A program made the position numbers and the translations under genes. Of a stretch of 64,000 nt of DNA, positions 1-10,924 are shown piece by piece. The notes beneath the pieces were generated by a model, which saw only the letters and a program-made list of their open reading frames with translations, was not told where the DNA came from and did not search any database. Source of the DNA: Benincasa hispida (Eukaryota; Streptophyta; Magnoliopsida; Cucurbitales; Cucurbitaceae); contig NC_052349.1 of NCBI RefSeq assembly GCF_009727055.1, positions 38,775,128-38,839,127 on the forward strand, read 5' to 3'. Each line of letters begins with the position of its first letter. The stretch's first letter is position 1.

Positions 1-843
1 AAGACACCTCAAGAGATTGATGAGATGAGACGGATTCCCTATGCTTCTACTATAGGTAGCTTGATATATTCAATGTTGTGTACTTACCCAAAATTTGCTA
101 TGCAGTAGTGATTGTCAGTCGGTATCAGTCCAATCCAGGATTTGATCACTGGACGGCAGTCAAGATGATCCTCAAGTATCTTCAGAAAACGAGGGACTAC
201 ATGCTTGTGTATGGAGATAAGGATCTGATCCTTACAGGATACACGGACTCTGACTTTCAGACCGATCAAGATTTTCGTAAATCAACATCGGGGTCAGTGT
301 TTACTCTGAATGGAGGGGCTGTAGTTTGGCAAAGCATCAAGCAAGGATGTATCATGGACTCCACTATGGAAGCTAAATATGTAGCGGATTGTGAAGTAGC
401 TAAGGAGGTTATTTGGCTGAGGAAGTCCTTTCAGATTTGGAAGTTGTTCCAAATATGGATTTGTCGATCACACACTGTATTGTGATAACAGTGGGGCTGT
501 GGCAAATTTGAAGGAGCCTCGAAGTCATCGTCGAGGTAAGCACATAGAACGAAAATATCACCAGATTAGGGAGATTGTGCATCGTGGTGATGTGATAGTC
601 ACGAAGATCGCATCAGAGCACAACGTTGCTGATCCCTTTACAAAGGCCCTCACGGCTAAAGTGTTCGATGGTCACCTGGAGAGTCTGGGTCTGCGGGACA
701 TGCGACATCTTGTCTCGAGCAAGTGGGAGATGATACTGGGGTATGCCCTAGTTTATTGTATATTGTACATTTTTATATTTTATTATACATTAGTCTCCCG
801 AGTCATTAGGAAAAGTGGGAGATTGTTGGGATTGGTGTTCTAA
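1..843 (+). pseudogene. Ty1/copia polyprotein 3' end (RT tail and RNase H), element C1
   Basis: This is the C-terminal part of a copia polyprotein whose 5' part lies left of the window. The tail of reverse transcriptase is followed by RNase H, which removes RNA from the RNA-DNA hybrid during reverse transcription. RNase H landmarks are visible: TGYTDSDF near 240-263, STMEAKYVA near 361-387 and YCDNSGAVA near 478-504, supplying the acidic residues. The reading frame shifts near 430-440, so the two halves are in different frames; the copy is dead. The last part of the second frame runs through the polypurine tract into the LTR. Residues around 60-110 also diverge from the usual copia sequence. 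It is closely similar to the copia element at 33614-36860. Family assignment is firm; lineage within copia is not resolved. Confidence 0.9.
811..823 (+). other. Polypurine tract of C1
   Basis: The purine run AAAAGTGGGAGAT lies directly before TGTTGGGATT, the start of the 3' LTR. This is the primer site for plus-strand DNA synthesis in copia elements and fixes the LTR boundary. Confidence 0.8.
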
Positions 844-1381
844 TTCTCCCGGAGTCTCGTTGTTTTGTAAAGATACACATTGTTCAATGAATAAAATAAG
901 TGTTATTTAATTCTGGTATTTACTCATATCCAATAAACAAAGCTCCTTGATTATCTTACGTGAACTTAAGCATGTATTGTGATATATAAGTGGATCATGC
1001 CTTAAGTGATAACCTAAATAGGTCTGCAGTATAAGGATTAAGGTGGGGTACCTGATCCTAGTGACACTACAGATACGGCCTGCTTTGCAGAGGTTTGAAA
1101 GTGTTGTAACTACTACAGATGGTAGATCCTGACCATTCATGTGGAGACGTGCAAGCGGGGATGTCCTATACAAAGAGATTGTACAAGACCTAAACCACGA
1201 GATGACTAGACTCTATATATAATATCGTTGGTAATAGAGACTTGAATCTCACCTAAACGACCATAGGTGACACGCCTCAATCCTGAGTGTTTTGGGAACT
1301 CCTGCTTTTGAGGTTGGTCCTTTGATTAGTATGGGTGAGAGTGGCCAGATTATCAACTCAACAAGATGGAATTCACTCCTT
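824..1381 (+). repeat. 3' LTR of C1, left part
   Basis: It starts with TGTTGGG immediately after the polypurine tract. From about 960 to 1380 it aligns by eye with 30400-31006 in the solo LTR at 30232-32435, so it is the same LTR family. The match stops near 1381, where sequence of the antisense gypsy element G1 begins. The LTR resumes at 10925 after G1, but the stretch equivalent to roughly 31007-31400 of the solo LTR is missing, so the G1 insertion was accompanied or followed by a deletion. Confidence 0.8.
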
Positions 1382-1887
1382 GCTTGATCGCATAACGAAA
1401 ACGGAAAAAGCGTTAGTCGAACTTCTTCAGTAGAGATATTTGGGAACCCAAAAGTGTTACAGAATTCAATGAAACTCCGGAGATTACGTGCGATCCTCGC
1501 CATGCCTTCCACCAAACTGTCCACCTGTCTGGATCATCTATAACATAACTGGCTTCATCTCAAACCTTGATCCGTCCAAAGCTGGCCTTATGATTCCTGG
1601 GGGTGAAATCATATAGGTTAGGTGACGCATAGTCCTGGATGGTCTACTGCGGTCGTTCGCCAGGAGAATGGGGTTTGCCATGATGTTATTCGTGTTTGCG
1701 GCTCTTTCTTCCGGTTGTTCCGCCATTCTGAGAATTTCTTTCTTGTTGTTTTGTCGGCAGTTGTTTCTTTATCTTCTTTGGAACGTTCTTTTGATCTCTG
1801 GGTCATAGTTGGCTCAGGAACGTGTCCTTCGCTCATGTGAGGCTTGCTTCTTCCCTTACCAAAGGAATGGCAGTGCACAGAGGTCAA
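1382..1887 (-). pseudogene. Truncated second gag copy of G1
   Basis: The 5' part of an Athila-type gag, lying after the shared LTR in the minus-strand reading. It contains the family words SRFEMKPVML (near 1538-1570) and MANPILLANDRSRPS, matching the gag at 9437-9770. It keeps an N-terminal stretch, about 1690-1850, that is deleted from the other copy. It breaks off at 1381 where copia LTR begins. Several frames are needed to read it, so it is not functional. Confidence 0.75.
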
Positions 1888-1942
1888 AGCTGCAAAGAAA
1901 ATAAAAAAGGTTTACTGTTTAGCGCAATGTGTACTACCGTAG

Positions 1943-1959
1943 TCCCGGACAACGGCGCA
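1943..1959 (-). other. Primer binding site, second unit of G1
   Basis: On the minus strand this reads TGCGCCGTTGTCCGGGA. It is close to the complement of the 3' end of plant tRNA-Asp, the primer typical of Athila elements. It lies about 10 bp from the LTR end. Confidence 0.7.
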
Positions 1960-1969
1960 AAAAACTTGA

Positions 1970-3476
1970 TGCATTGTGAATTTACATATGTGTTATGCGA
2001 TTATGGTGTGAGTTTACGGTGATATGTGTTATGCGATGAACATGTAAGTTTTCCTAATAAGACCCACATAAGCCTTACTAGGTTTCCTGGTAAGTCTAGG
2101 GTCGAATATAAGGACTACTGAGTAAACGTGCGACAGTTACTTTGATTCTCTTGCGGTGGTGAAAATAAATAAGTTGGATGGTGTTTTGATTAAGAATATT
2201 TCCTATGCGATAGAGTTCGAACGAAGAGTTGATGAAATCGAGAGTTACAATGAGTATGCAATGAACGAGTTGAGAAGGGGTTTAGCTAACACTTCCTAAG
2301 ATTACATACAAGTTATGTGATCATGCTATATACAAACAACAACACATCATCTCTTAATGCAAATGCCATAATTCCTATTTCTAGGACGCATGCGATGTAT
2401 AAATAACGATAGAACTTATGTCTAAGTTTCTATTTCTTATTAATACGATTCTAATCTGACTCTCTCAAGTTCTAGATTCTATGTTTAGACTACTCTCTCA
2501 AGTATCTCTAAAGAGTGAATGACGCATACATAAGACAAGATGATCGCATAAAATGTAAATCTTAGGTCATGGTAGCTAAGTACTTCTCAACCCATTCGAA
2601 AATTTAGCTACTCATGCGAAGTATGGAGAGATGAAAATGAGATTTCCGTTTTCTATAAATAAAGTGCTGAATACAAAATAACTAATGGAATTTAGAGATA
2701 AGAAGCTTGGTAAGCAATGTCTTGCTTCTCGCGGCCTTTTTCACCGTCTTTTTCACTCTAATTCTGTCCAGATGAATATTCTTGCTCTCGCAAATGTTGG
2801 CCCTCTCTCCCTTTGTAGCGCTTTCCGGTAATCTCTCGATCTATCTGTGAATGATCTCTCAGCTTCTTTATCCGCTAACTCATCTCCGTCCTCTAAATCT
2901 AAGTATGAGTATGTACGTGAATGGACTAACGGCTCTCTAACTTGTATATATTCTATCTTTTTTTGTTACAATGGTGGCCTTCGGTATTTATAGAGCTCAA
3001 GGTGAAGCAGCCTTTCTCTCTAACGATTGCAATGATGGGCGGTCATTAAATCTCTTGTTCTGATGCGCCGATTAATGGTCACCAAGTGTACTTGCTACAG
3101 TGTGGCTTTAACGGCTTGTCAACTAAATTCGGATTCGACTGTCATCAGCTTTCTATCCCATCATGATTTATTATGCTGTCACCTAAATGCGTAGTCTTTA
3201 TGCGGCCACCTTTTTGAGCAACTTCTCACGATCGCATGGCTTTACGATTGCAATCTTCAAGCGTGCTGATCCCTAATTCCTTTGGATCACAATTTTACTT
3301 GCGCCATTGCATTTTTCCTGCACAAAATAAGTAACTGCTTTTATGCCTTGGGCGCATGCGATTGCAATTTCTTCAATTTAGCACTTTTTGACATGATATT
3401 GCTTATTTTTACCATCACATTCTCTCATTGTCTTACTTATTTGAGCTGTAATAATGTGTATTTCTAGCCGTTATCA
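1970..3476 (-). repeat. Shared (middle) LTR of G1
   Basis: About 1.5 kb. In the minus-strand sense it starts TGATAACGGC at 3476 and ends CAATGCA at 1970, next to the primer site. A TATA-like CTATAAATAC lies at 2984-2993. It matches the right-hand LTR (9886-10924) over long stretches but keeps a central segment, about 2842-3305, that the right copy has lost. The motif ATGCGAT and its complement recur many times through it. Confidence 0.85.
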
Positions 3477-3489
3477 CACCTCCAAATTT
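3477..3489 (-). other. Polypurine tract of G1
   Basis: The minus-strand sequence AATTTGGAGGTG lies directly before TGATAACGG, the start of the LTR. G4 uses the near-identical AAATTTGGGGGTG before its 3' LTR, which supports both boundaries. Confidence 0.75.
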
Positions 3490-3805
3490 AAAACAATGCT
3501 TGTTCACAAGCATAAACTAAAGATTTTCTTTATAAAATCAATCGCTTTTACCCTACCTATATTTTTCAAGGTGCCTTATTCAAATTTCATGAACCAATGT
3601 CTTCTTAATTTCTATCCTGATCTCTTCCTAAAATATTTCTAATTTTTAGGGACCGCAAGTTTAACCTTCAAAGAAACTTTACTCGTTTCTAGGACATCGC
3701 ATGATTTATTTCAAAACTTTCTCCAACCGGGGTGTTTCCAAGTGATTTTTATCCTTGCGCGATTTAGATATTCTTTTTGTGATCTTGTGCTAATCCAAGT
3801 GCCTA

Positions 3806-3860
3806 GTCTTCGTTATGGCTTGCCCCCACGGGTGTCATGCGAGCATCCAACTACGAGCAA
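3806..3860 (-). repeat. Conserved paired block, copy nearer the polypurine tract (G1)
   Basis: On the minus strand it contains GCTCGTAGTTGGATGCTCGC followed by ATGACACCCGTGGGGGCAAG. The same block occurs in G4 at 51571-51630 and 51727-51780. The GTAGTTGG core at 3848-3855 is about 360 bp from the polypurine tract. Confidence 0.75.
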
Positions 3861-3948
3861 GGCGCTCTTTCTCAGTCTAAACTCATGACCCATTCTTTTA
3901 TTTGGCAACAGAGTTGCGATCACTTGATTTATGCGTTGATCCCGATTC

Positions 3949-4010
3949 CTACCTCCGTTTTGGATTGCCCCCATGGGTGTCATGCGAACTCCAACTGCGA
4001 GCGGGATCCG
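3949..4010 (-). repeat. Conserved paired block, second copy (G1)
   Basis: On the minus strand it reads CGCTCGCAGTTGGAGTTCGC then ATGACACCCATGGGGGCAAT. It is a diverged copy of the block at 3806-3860, 143 bp away core to core. No coding frame runs through it. Confidence 0.7.
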
Positions 4011-4876
4011 ATCTCAACGTTATGATTTTTTTATTGAAATTTCTAAAAGTAGCAAGGTTGAAAATAACAATACTCGCACTCTCAAATTTATACACATCAA
4101 TGTCCTCATTGCTGATAGACTGAATAACTCATGCGATGTACTTAGGAATTTTCGTAAAAATCATTTTGAAAGAAAGCTGGTAGATCGCTAACTTTTAGAA
4201 ATGTTTCATGAATTGACTGTCTTGAAATTAAGTTGACTCTAGTACATGCGGTAAGAAATAAAGGCATGAATTTCATCATTGAAATCATAATTGGTATAGG
4301 GAAGAATGTGGTGACTAAATAAAGTAATCAAAATTCAATGATTGTGTCAAACTAAAGAGGATGCGATAATAAAATTTAGCAATATTAAAATGAGATACGA
4401 GAAGTGCAAAAATTGAAAGAAATGAGTCAAGGAGAGATACAACCCTCAAATTTACTCTGTTGCCTGCATCATCTATGATCGCATCCTTGCATGTGGTGAG
4501 CCGATTCCTCGATTACGATGGGTTGATTGAACTGTCGTGTGTTTTTAGGTTAACGCATAGCTCCACGCAATCGTTCACTACAATCATTGCTAAATATCAA
4601 GAGGGTAAAAAGTATGAAAGACAGAGTTGGAAATTCTAAAGATTAGTGGTTATACAAAAAGTAAGGTAAGTTCATGAAAGAAAGATATCAAAAGGATACA
4701 AAAAAAATGCGTCCCTGATGAGTTTGTGTCGCATATCAACGCAGGGACCGCTCGTTTCTTCTTCAATTAGGATTCTTCAGGTCCATAGAGGTTTTCTCAC
4801 GATGAAAGTCTCCTCCATGATATATTTTGACTCTTTGCCCGTTGACCTTGAATGCGCTGGTCCATTCTTCATTAGT

Positions 4877-7800
4877 TCATTCGACTGCACCATGTTGGAA
4901 TACTTTTTTAATTATAAACGGTCTGGACCAGTGTGACTTTAATTTTCCTGGAAAGAGTCGTAGCCTAGAGTTGAATAGCAAGACCTTTTGTCCAACTTGG
5001 AGATTCTTTTCACATAGTCGTTTGTCATGCCAACGCTTTGCACGTTCTTTGTAGATCTTGGCATTTTCATATGCTTGAATTCTCCATTCGTCTAGCTCGA
5101 ACAACTAAAGTTTTCTCTTATCTCCTGTAGTCCTCAAATCAAAATTGAGCTTCTTTACTACCCACAATGCCTTGTGCTCTAATTCAAGCAGTAAATGACA
5201 TGCCTTCCCAAACACCAGCGCATACGGGGACATGCCTATAGGTGTTTTATAGGTAGTCCTATATGCCCATAAGGCATTGTCAAGCTTCATGGCCCAATCC
5301 TTGCGTGAGGGATTCACCACCTTTTCTAGAATCAACTTGATTTCCCTATTAAACACCTCGGCTTGGCCGTTTTTCTGGGGGTGATATGCAGTGAAGACCT
5401 TATGATGGACATTATACTTGAGCAACAGTTTGTTGATGATGCCATTGACAAAGTGAGAGCCTTCATCACTTATTATGGCACGTGGGGTGCCAAAACGAGT
5501 GAAGATGTTTCTTCGCAAGAATCTGGAGTCTGTCGCCGCATGATACTGCTTCAATCCACTTGGAGACATAATCGACAGCCAACAAAATGTACTTGTGACC
5601 ATTTGATGGTGAAAATGGTCCCATGAAGTCATGCCCTACATGTCGAAGAGTTTTAATTCCAATATAATATTCATCGGCATCGCATTCTTCCATGAAATGT
5701 TTACCGTGCGTTGGCACTTGTCGCATTTCATAGAATAGTCTCCGGCATCCTTGAATAGAGTTGGCCAATAATACCCGCTTTGTAACACTTTGCTGCTGTG
5801 CATTGACCTCTGAAATGTCTGCCATAGGGTGAGTCATGGCATTGGGAAAGTAAGTGCTGATAAGCAGTCTCTGGCACACATAGTTGTAAGATCTGGTTTG
5901 ACCCTCTCTTGTAAAGATTCAGCTCGTCCCAGTAGTAGGATTTACATTTATGCATAAGCCGCATCTTTTGGTGGGCTTTGTAATTTTCTGGAAACTGCTC
6001 GCAGCCCAGAAAATTGACAACATTTGCGTACCATGGTAATTCTTCAAGTTTGAACAGCTGCTCATCTGGAAAGGATGCGTTCACCTTCGACTTAATGCGG
6101 TCTACTTCCAGATTCTCTAATCTTGATAGGTGGTCAGCAACCTGGTTCTCCGTCCCCTTGCGGTCAATTATTTCCATGTTGAATTCTTGGATGAGAAGAA
6201 CACATCGGATTAGCCTCGGCTTTGCATCTTTTTTGGTCATTAAATATTTTATTGCGGAGTGGTCAGTGTGAACTATCACTTTGAATCCTAGTAAATAAGC
6301 TCTAAAATTTTCAAGCGCAAAGATCACCGGAAGAAGTTCATTCTCCGTGGTAGTGTAGTTTGCCTGGGCGGAGTTCAATGTTTTGCTCGCATATGCGATG
6401 GGGTGTAGCATTCTCTTTTCCTTCTGTGCTAACACTGCCCCCATCGCATAACCGCTGGCATCGCACAATAGCTCGAATGGCTTTGTCCAGTTGGGTCCGA
6501 TCAAAATAGGCGCGGTAATTAATGCGTTCTACTTTGAATGCATTGAGGCATTGTGCATCAAAGTCAAAAGTTATGTTAGCCTTAGCAATGCACTCAACGG
6601 TCGAGCTGTCTTCGAGAAGTCCTTCACAAAATGATGGTAGAATCCTGCATGTCCCAAGAAACTCCTTACAGCCTTCAGATTTGCTAGAGGTGGAAGTTTT
6701 TCAATGGCCTCAATTTTCGCTTTATCCACCTCCAGGCCTTCCTTGGAAACCTTGTGCCCAAGCACAATTCCTTCGTTAACCATGAAATGGAATTTCTCCC
6801 AATTCAGCATAAGATTTGTCTCTTCACATCTTTTTAATATCTTCTCCAAGTTGTTCAGACAGACTTCATACGTTTGCCCGTAGACTAAGAAGTCGTCCAT
6901 AAAAATTTCCACTGAGTCCTTGAGATATTTGGAGAAGATTGCCATCATGCACTTCCGAAACATGCTCGGCGCATTGCATAATCCAAATGGCATGCGACGA
7001 AAAGAAAACGTTCCGTATGGGCAGGTGAATGTGGTCTTTTCTTTGTCTCCAAGTGCAATCATTATTTGGTTGTAGCCTGCATACCCGTCAAGAAAACAGA
7101 AGTAATCATTTCTTGCTAGTCGGTCTAGCATTTGATCGATAAAACGCAAAGGGAAATGGTGTATCTTCGTCGCTGCATTGAGCCTTCAGTAGTCCATGGA
7201 AATTCGCCAGCTAGTGATGGTTCTTATTGGTATTAATTCGTTGTTTGCGTTCGGGACTATCGTCATTCCTCCCTTCTTGAAAATGCATTGCATGGGGCTT
7301 ACCCACGTGTTGTCGATGATTGGGTATATAATGCCTGCGTCCAACCATTTAATGATCTCCTTTTTCACAACCTTCTTCATCGCAGGGTTTAGTCTGCACT
7401 GAGGTTCGATAGACCCTTTTTGGTTTTCTTCGAGACGAATCCTGCGCATGCAGTATGTTGCGCTAATTCCTCTTATATCGACTAGCATCCACCCGATTTC
7501 TTTTATGTACTTCTTCAGGATGCTGAGCAGCGCATTTTCTTGTTCTTCTTGTAGCGCAGAGGATGTCTCCGTGATCACATGGCAGGTTTCTACGGATGCG
7601 GTCGCATCCTCTCTTTCATCTTCTTCTTCGGACTCCACTTTTTCGTTGTAACTGTGTTCATTGTTAGAATCAGATAGGTCTTCATCTTCTGGATACTTCA
7701 TGGCTTTGATGATGTTAAACCTGAGCTTCTTCCCATTTATACTCATCGTGATCTGTCCTTTGTACACATCAATTTGAGCAAGACCAATAAATAAAAATGG

Positions 7801-8035
7801 TCGTCCCAATATGATGGGCACGTCTTTGTCAGCCTCATAGTCAAGAATGATGAAGTCTTTCGGTAGAATGAATTTATCAATTGTAACCAAGATATCCTTC
7901 AAATTTCCCTCAGGGTATACTAGGGACCTGTCCACCAGCTGGAAAGTCACCGTCGTGGGCGTCAGCTGCCCCACATTCAACTGTTTGAAGATTGAAAGGG
8001 GCATTAAATTTATACTGGCCCCAAGGGCGCTTGAC
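4877..8035 (-). pseudogene. G1 pol: protease, RT, RNase H and integrase of an Athila-like element
   Basis: Domains in minus-strand order. Protease (about 8035-7700) has the family word LGASINLMP, but the catalytic Asp before it reads Ala (SALGAS). RT (about 7480-6571) has MPFGLCNAP and the active site IFMDDFLVYG. RNase H (6504-6100) has CDASGYAMG, TENE, HTDHS and ADHLS, so all four acidic positions are present. Integrase has a zinc motif (CHDSPYGRH, with CDKC in another frame near 5730), then core residues in [15 protein letters not shown] and [10 protein letters not shown], and the C-terminal GKLKSHWSRPF (near 4910-4950). A TGA interrupts RT at about 7185 in MDY*RLNA, where the family has Arg, consistent with CGA to TGA decay. 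Frames shift near 5750 and 5500. It would encode replication and integration enzymes, but is inactive. Confidence 0.9.
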
Positions 8036-9770
8036 TGATATAGATCCTACCAATTGAGCAGGGTATCGTAAAACTTCCTGGGTCGCGCATCTTCGGTGGG
8101 ATTATAGTATTTGATGTTTGCATTAATGCCACCGTTGTGAACTTTACTGTGCTTCTTTTCTTTGACATCATGTCCTTAAAAAACTTGGCATATTTTGGCA
8201 TTTGTTCTATCGCTTCTGTAAATGGGATGTTGATGTGTAGTTGCTTTAACATTTCCATGAAGCGATGATACTGTACTTCATCATGAATGCTGCAGGAATG
8301 GTGGTAGTTGTATCTTCACTGTTCCATGTTCTATTAGGCTTAGATGTGGATGCAACTTCCGATTCCATCGTCTCGGGCTCTTTTGATTCATTTTGCATCA
8401 ACGGGTTCTTGGATTCATCACAATTGGATTGGTCCTGCTCGACTCCTTCTTTTCTTCTGCTATCATCTTTCCAGTTCGCAAGGTAACTACTTGACATTGC
8501 TCCTTCCTTGTGTTCCCCGGGTAGCAAGGAAGCTCAGTTGAGCTGGGGAGCGTCCCTTACGGTCTATTTTTTAGCTCTCCCGCAATTTGTCCTATTTGGA
8601 TTTTTAGATTGCAGATGGAAGTCGCCTGGTTCTAGAGGATTGTCTCGTTCTTTTCAATGTACTGCTTTAATAGGTTCTCCAGAGAGGATGATGGCGGCGC
8701 TTGTGAGCTGCTGTCTTGTTATTGCTATTGACCGTTGGTTTGTTGGAAAAATCTTGGCGGTCCTTCTTTTTGTGTCATAGGTTGATAACTTTGTTGTTGG
8801 TTATTTTCCCAAGAGAAATTGGGGTGGTTTCTTCACTCGGGCTTGTATGTATTAGAGAAAGGGTTGTTCTTTACAAAGTAGATTGACTGCGGGTTTCTTG
8901 GACATTCTTCAATTGGATGCGATTCTCCACAAGTGGCACAATTGGTGCTTGTCTGTTCAATTGTGTTAACCTGCCCTCTTTGTGATCCAGGGTTATTGAT
9001 TGCAATGCCTTGTAATAGATTTATCATCGCATTCATTTGATTTTACAAAGATGCAATGGCACCGTTGTTTGCATTACCTTCTCGAAATTTTACTCATTGA
9101 TCGCTCTCTTGCCAATCTTCTTGATTCTTTGAAATGCGATCAAGAATGTTTTTAGCCTCATCATAAGTCTTGTCAAGCAGACCGCCTGTTGTTGCCGTAT
9201 TGGCAGTTGTCTGCGATGCAGGATTTAACCATGGTAAAATATCTCCATCTGGAGGCAGTCTGGTAAACCATTGTGTGGGCAATCTCGCACTACTCTCTTA
9301 AACCACGCCCACGCATCGATGAACGATTCGTCTGTTTCCTATTCAAAATTTGTAATTAACTTCCTCCTTCTTGCATTATTTGTAGGAGGGAAGTATTTCT
9401 TCATGAACTTCTCGACAACCTGTTCCCACGAAGTTATCACCCCTGGTTCGAGGGAATATGTTCACTTTCTTGCTTGATTGCATAACGAAAATGGGAATAG
9501 CGTGGGTCGAACTTCTTCAGCAAAGATATTTGGAACACAAAAGTGTCACAGATTTCAATGAAACTCCGGAGATGGGCGTGCGGATCCTCGCCACGCCTTC
9601 CACCAAATTGTCTGGCTATCTGGATCATCGGTAACATAACCGGCTTCATCTCAAACCTTGATTCGTCCAAAGCTGGCCTCATGATTCTTGGGGAGAAATA
9701 ATATAGGTTAGGTGATGCTAGTCTCGGATGGGTCTATTGTGGTCATTCGCCAGGAGAATGGGGTTTTCCA
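8036..9770 (-). pseudogene. G1 gag remnant
   Basis: Athila-type capsid gene in several short frames. The N-terminal capsid part (9682-9437) has SRFEMKPVML and GRRGEDPHAHLRSFIEICD. A middle part lies at 9282-9094. A zinc knuckle CATCGESHPIEEC lies in 9036-8833. The linker to protease (8258-8010) has LKQLHINIPFTEAIEQMPKY, a strongly conserved family segment. The very start of gag is deleted compared with the copy at 1382-1887. Stops and frame changes make it non-functional. Confidence 0.85.
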
Positions 9771-9858
9771 TGATGTTGTTTCTTTGTTGTGCATAGAGGT
9801 CAAAAGCTGCAAAGAAAATAAAAAAGGTTTACTGTTAGCGCAATGTGTACTACCGTAG

Positions 9859-9875
9859 TCCCTGGCAACGGCACA
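9859..9875 (-). other. Primer binding site of G1
   Basis: The minus strand reads TGTGCCGTTGCCAGGGA, resembling the complement of the tRNA-Asp 3' end. It is about 10 bp inside the 5' LTR boundary. Confidence 0.75.
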
Positions 9876-9885
9876 AAAAACTTGA

Positions 9886-10924
9886 TGCGTTGTGAATTGT
9901 GATGTGATTATGGTGTGAGTTTGCGGTGATATGTGTTATGCGATGAACATGCAAGTTTTCCTAATAAGACCCAAGTATAAGCATTACTAGGTTTCTTGGT
10001 AAGTCCAGGGTCGAACACAAGAACTACTGAGTAAATATGCGACAGTTACTTTGATTCTCTTGCGGTGGTGAAAACAAATAAGTTAGATGGTGTTTTGATT
10101 AAGAATATTTCCTATGCGACGGAGTTTGAACGAAGAGTTTATGAAATCGAGAGTTACAATGAGTATGTGATGAATGGGTTGAGAAGGGGTTTAGCTAACA
10201 CTTCCTAAGATTACGTACAAGTTATGTGATCATGCTATACACAAACAACAACACATCATCTCTCAATGCAAATGCTATAATTCCTATTTCTAGGACACAT
10301 GCGATGTGTAAATAGCGATAGAACTTATGTCTCGAGCCTAGATTCTAATCCGAATCTCTCAAGTTCTAGATTCTATCTTTAGACTACTCTCTCAATTATC
10401 TCTAAAGGGTGAATAACGCATACATAAGACAAGATGATCGCATAAAATGTAAATCTTAGGTCATGCTAGTTAAGTACTTCTCAACCCATTCAGAAATTTA
10501 GCTACTCATGCGAAGTGTGGAGAGATTGAATGTAGATTGAAATGAGACTTCCATTTTCTATAAATAAAGTGCTAAATACAAAATAACAAATGGAATTTAG
10601 AGATAAGAAGCCCGGTAAGCAATGTCTTGCTTCCCGCGGCCTTTTACACTGACTTTTTCACTCCAACTCTTTCCAGATGAATATTCTTGCTCTCGCAAGT
10701 GTTGGCCCTCTCTCCCTTTGTAGCGCTTTCTGGTAGTCTCTCGATTTGTCCACATTTTTCCTGCACAAAATAAGTAGATTAACTGCTTTTCTGCGATGGG
10801 CGCATACGATCGCAATTTCTTCAGTTTAGCGCTTTTGGACATGATATTGCTTATTTTTACCATCGCATTCTCTCACTGTTTTACTTATTTGAGCTTTAAT
10901 AACGTGTATTTCTACCCGTTATCA
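9886..10924 (-). repeat. 5' LTR of G1 (internally deleted)
   Basis: About 1.04 kb. It starts TGATAACGGG at 10924 on the minus strand and ends CAACGCA at 9886. Compared with the middle LTR it lacks the segment equivalent to about 2842-3305, including the TATA-like box. The junction lies near 10747-10755. This copy has therefore probably lost its promoter. Confidence 0.85.

Larger units (their letters stand above)
3490..4876 (-). other. 3' non-coding region of G1
   Basis: About 1.4 kb between the integrase end and the polypurine tract with no credible reading frame. Athila elements usually have such a long region, sometimes with an extra ORF; none is recognisable here. It holds two copies of a block of about 50 bp (3811-3860 and 3955-4008) that also occurs twice in G4. 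Confidence 0.7.
1382..10924 (-). mobile_element. G1: Athila-like Ty3/gypsy element with an extra partial unit
   Basis: Read on the minus strand, the order is: 5' LTR (9886-10924), primer binding site, gag, protease, RT, RNase H, integrase, long 3' non-coding region, polypurine tract (3477-3489), LTR (1970-3476), then a second primer binding site and the start of a second gag (1382-1969) that is cut off. Two units therefore share one LTR. The Athila assignment rests on the tRNA-Asp type primer site, the gag type and the pol sequence. The element sits inside the 3' LTR of copia C1. It is inactive: there is a nonsense codon in RT, frameshifts in integrase, a lost protease aspartate and a promoter deletion in the 5' LTR. 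Confidence 0.85.
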
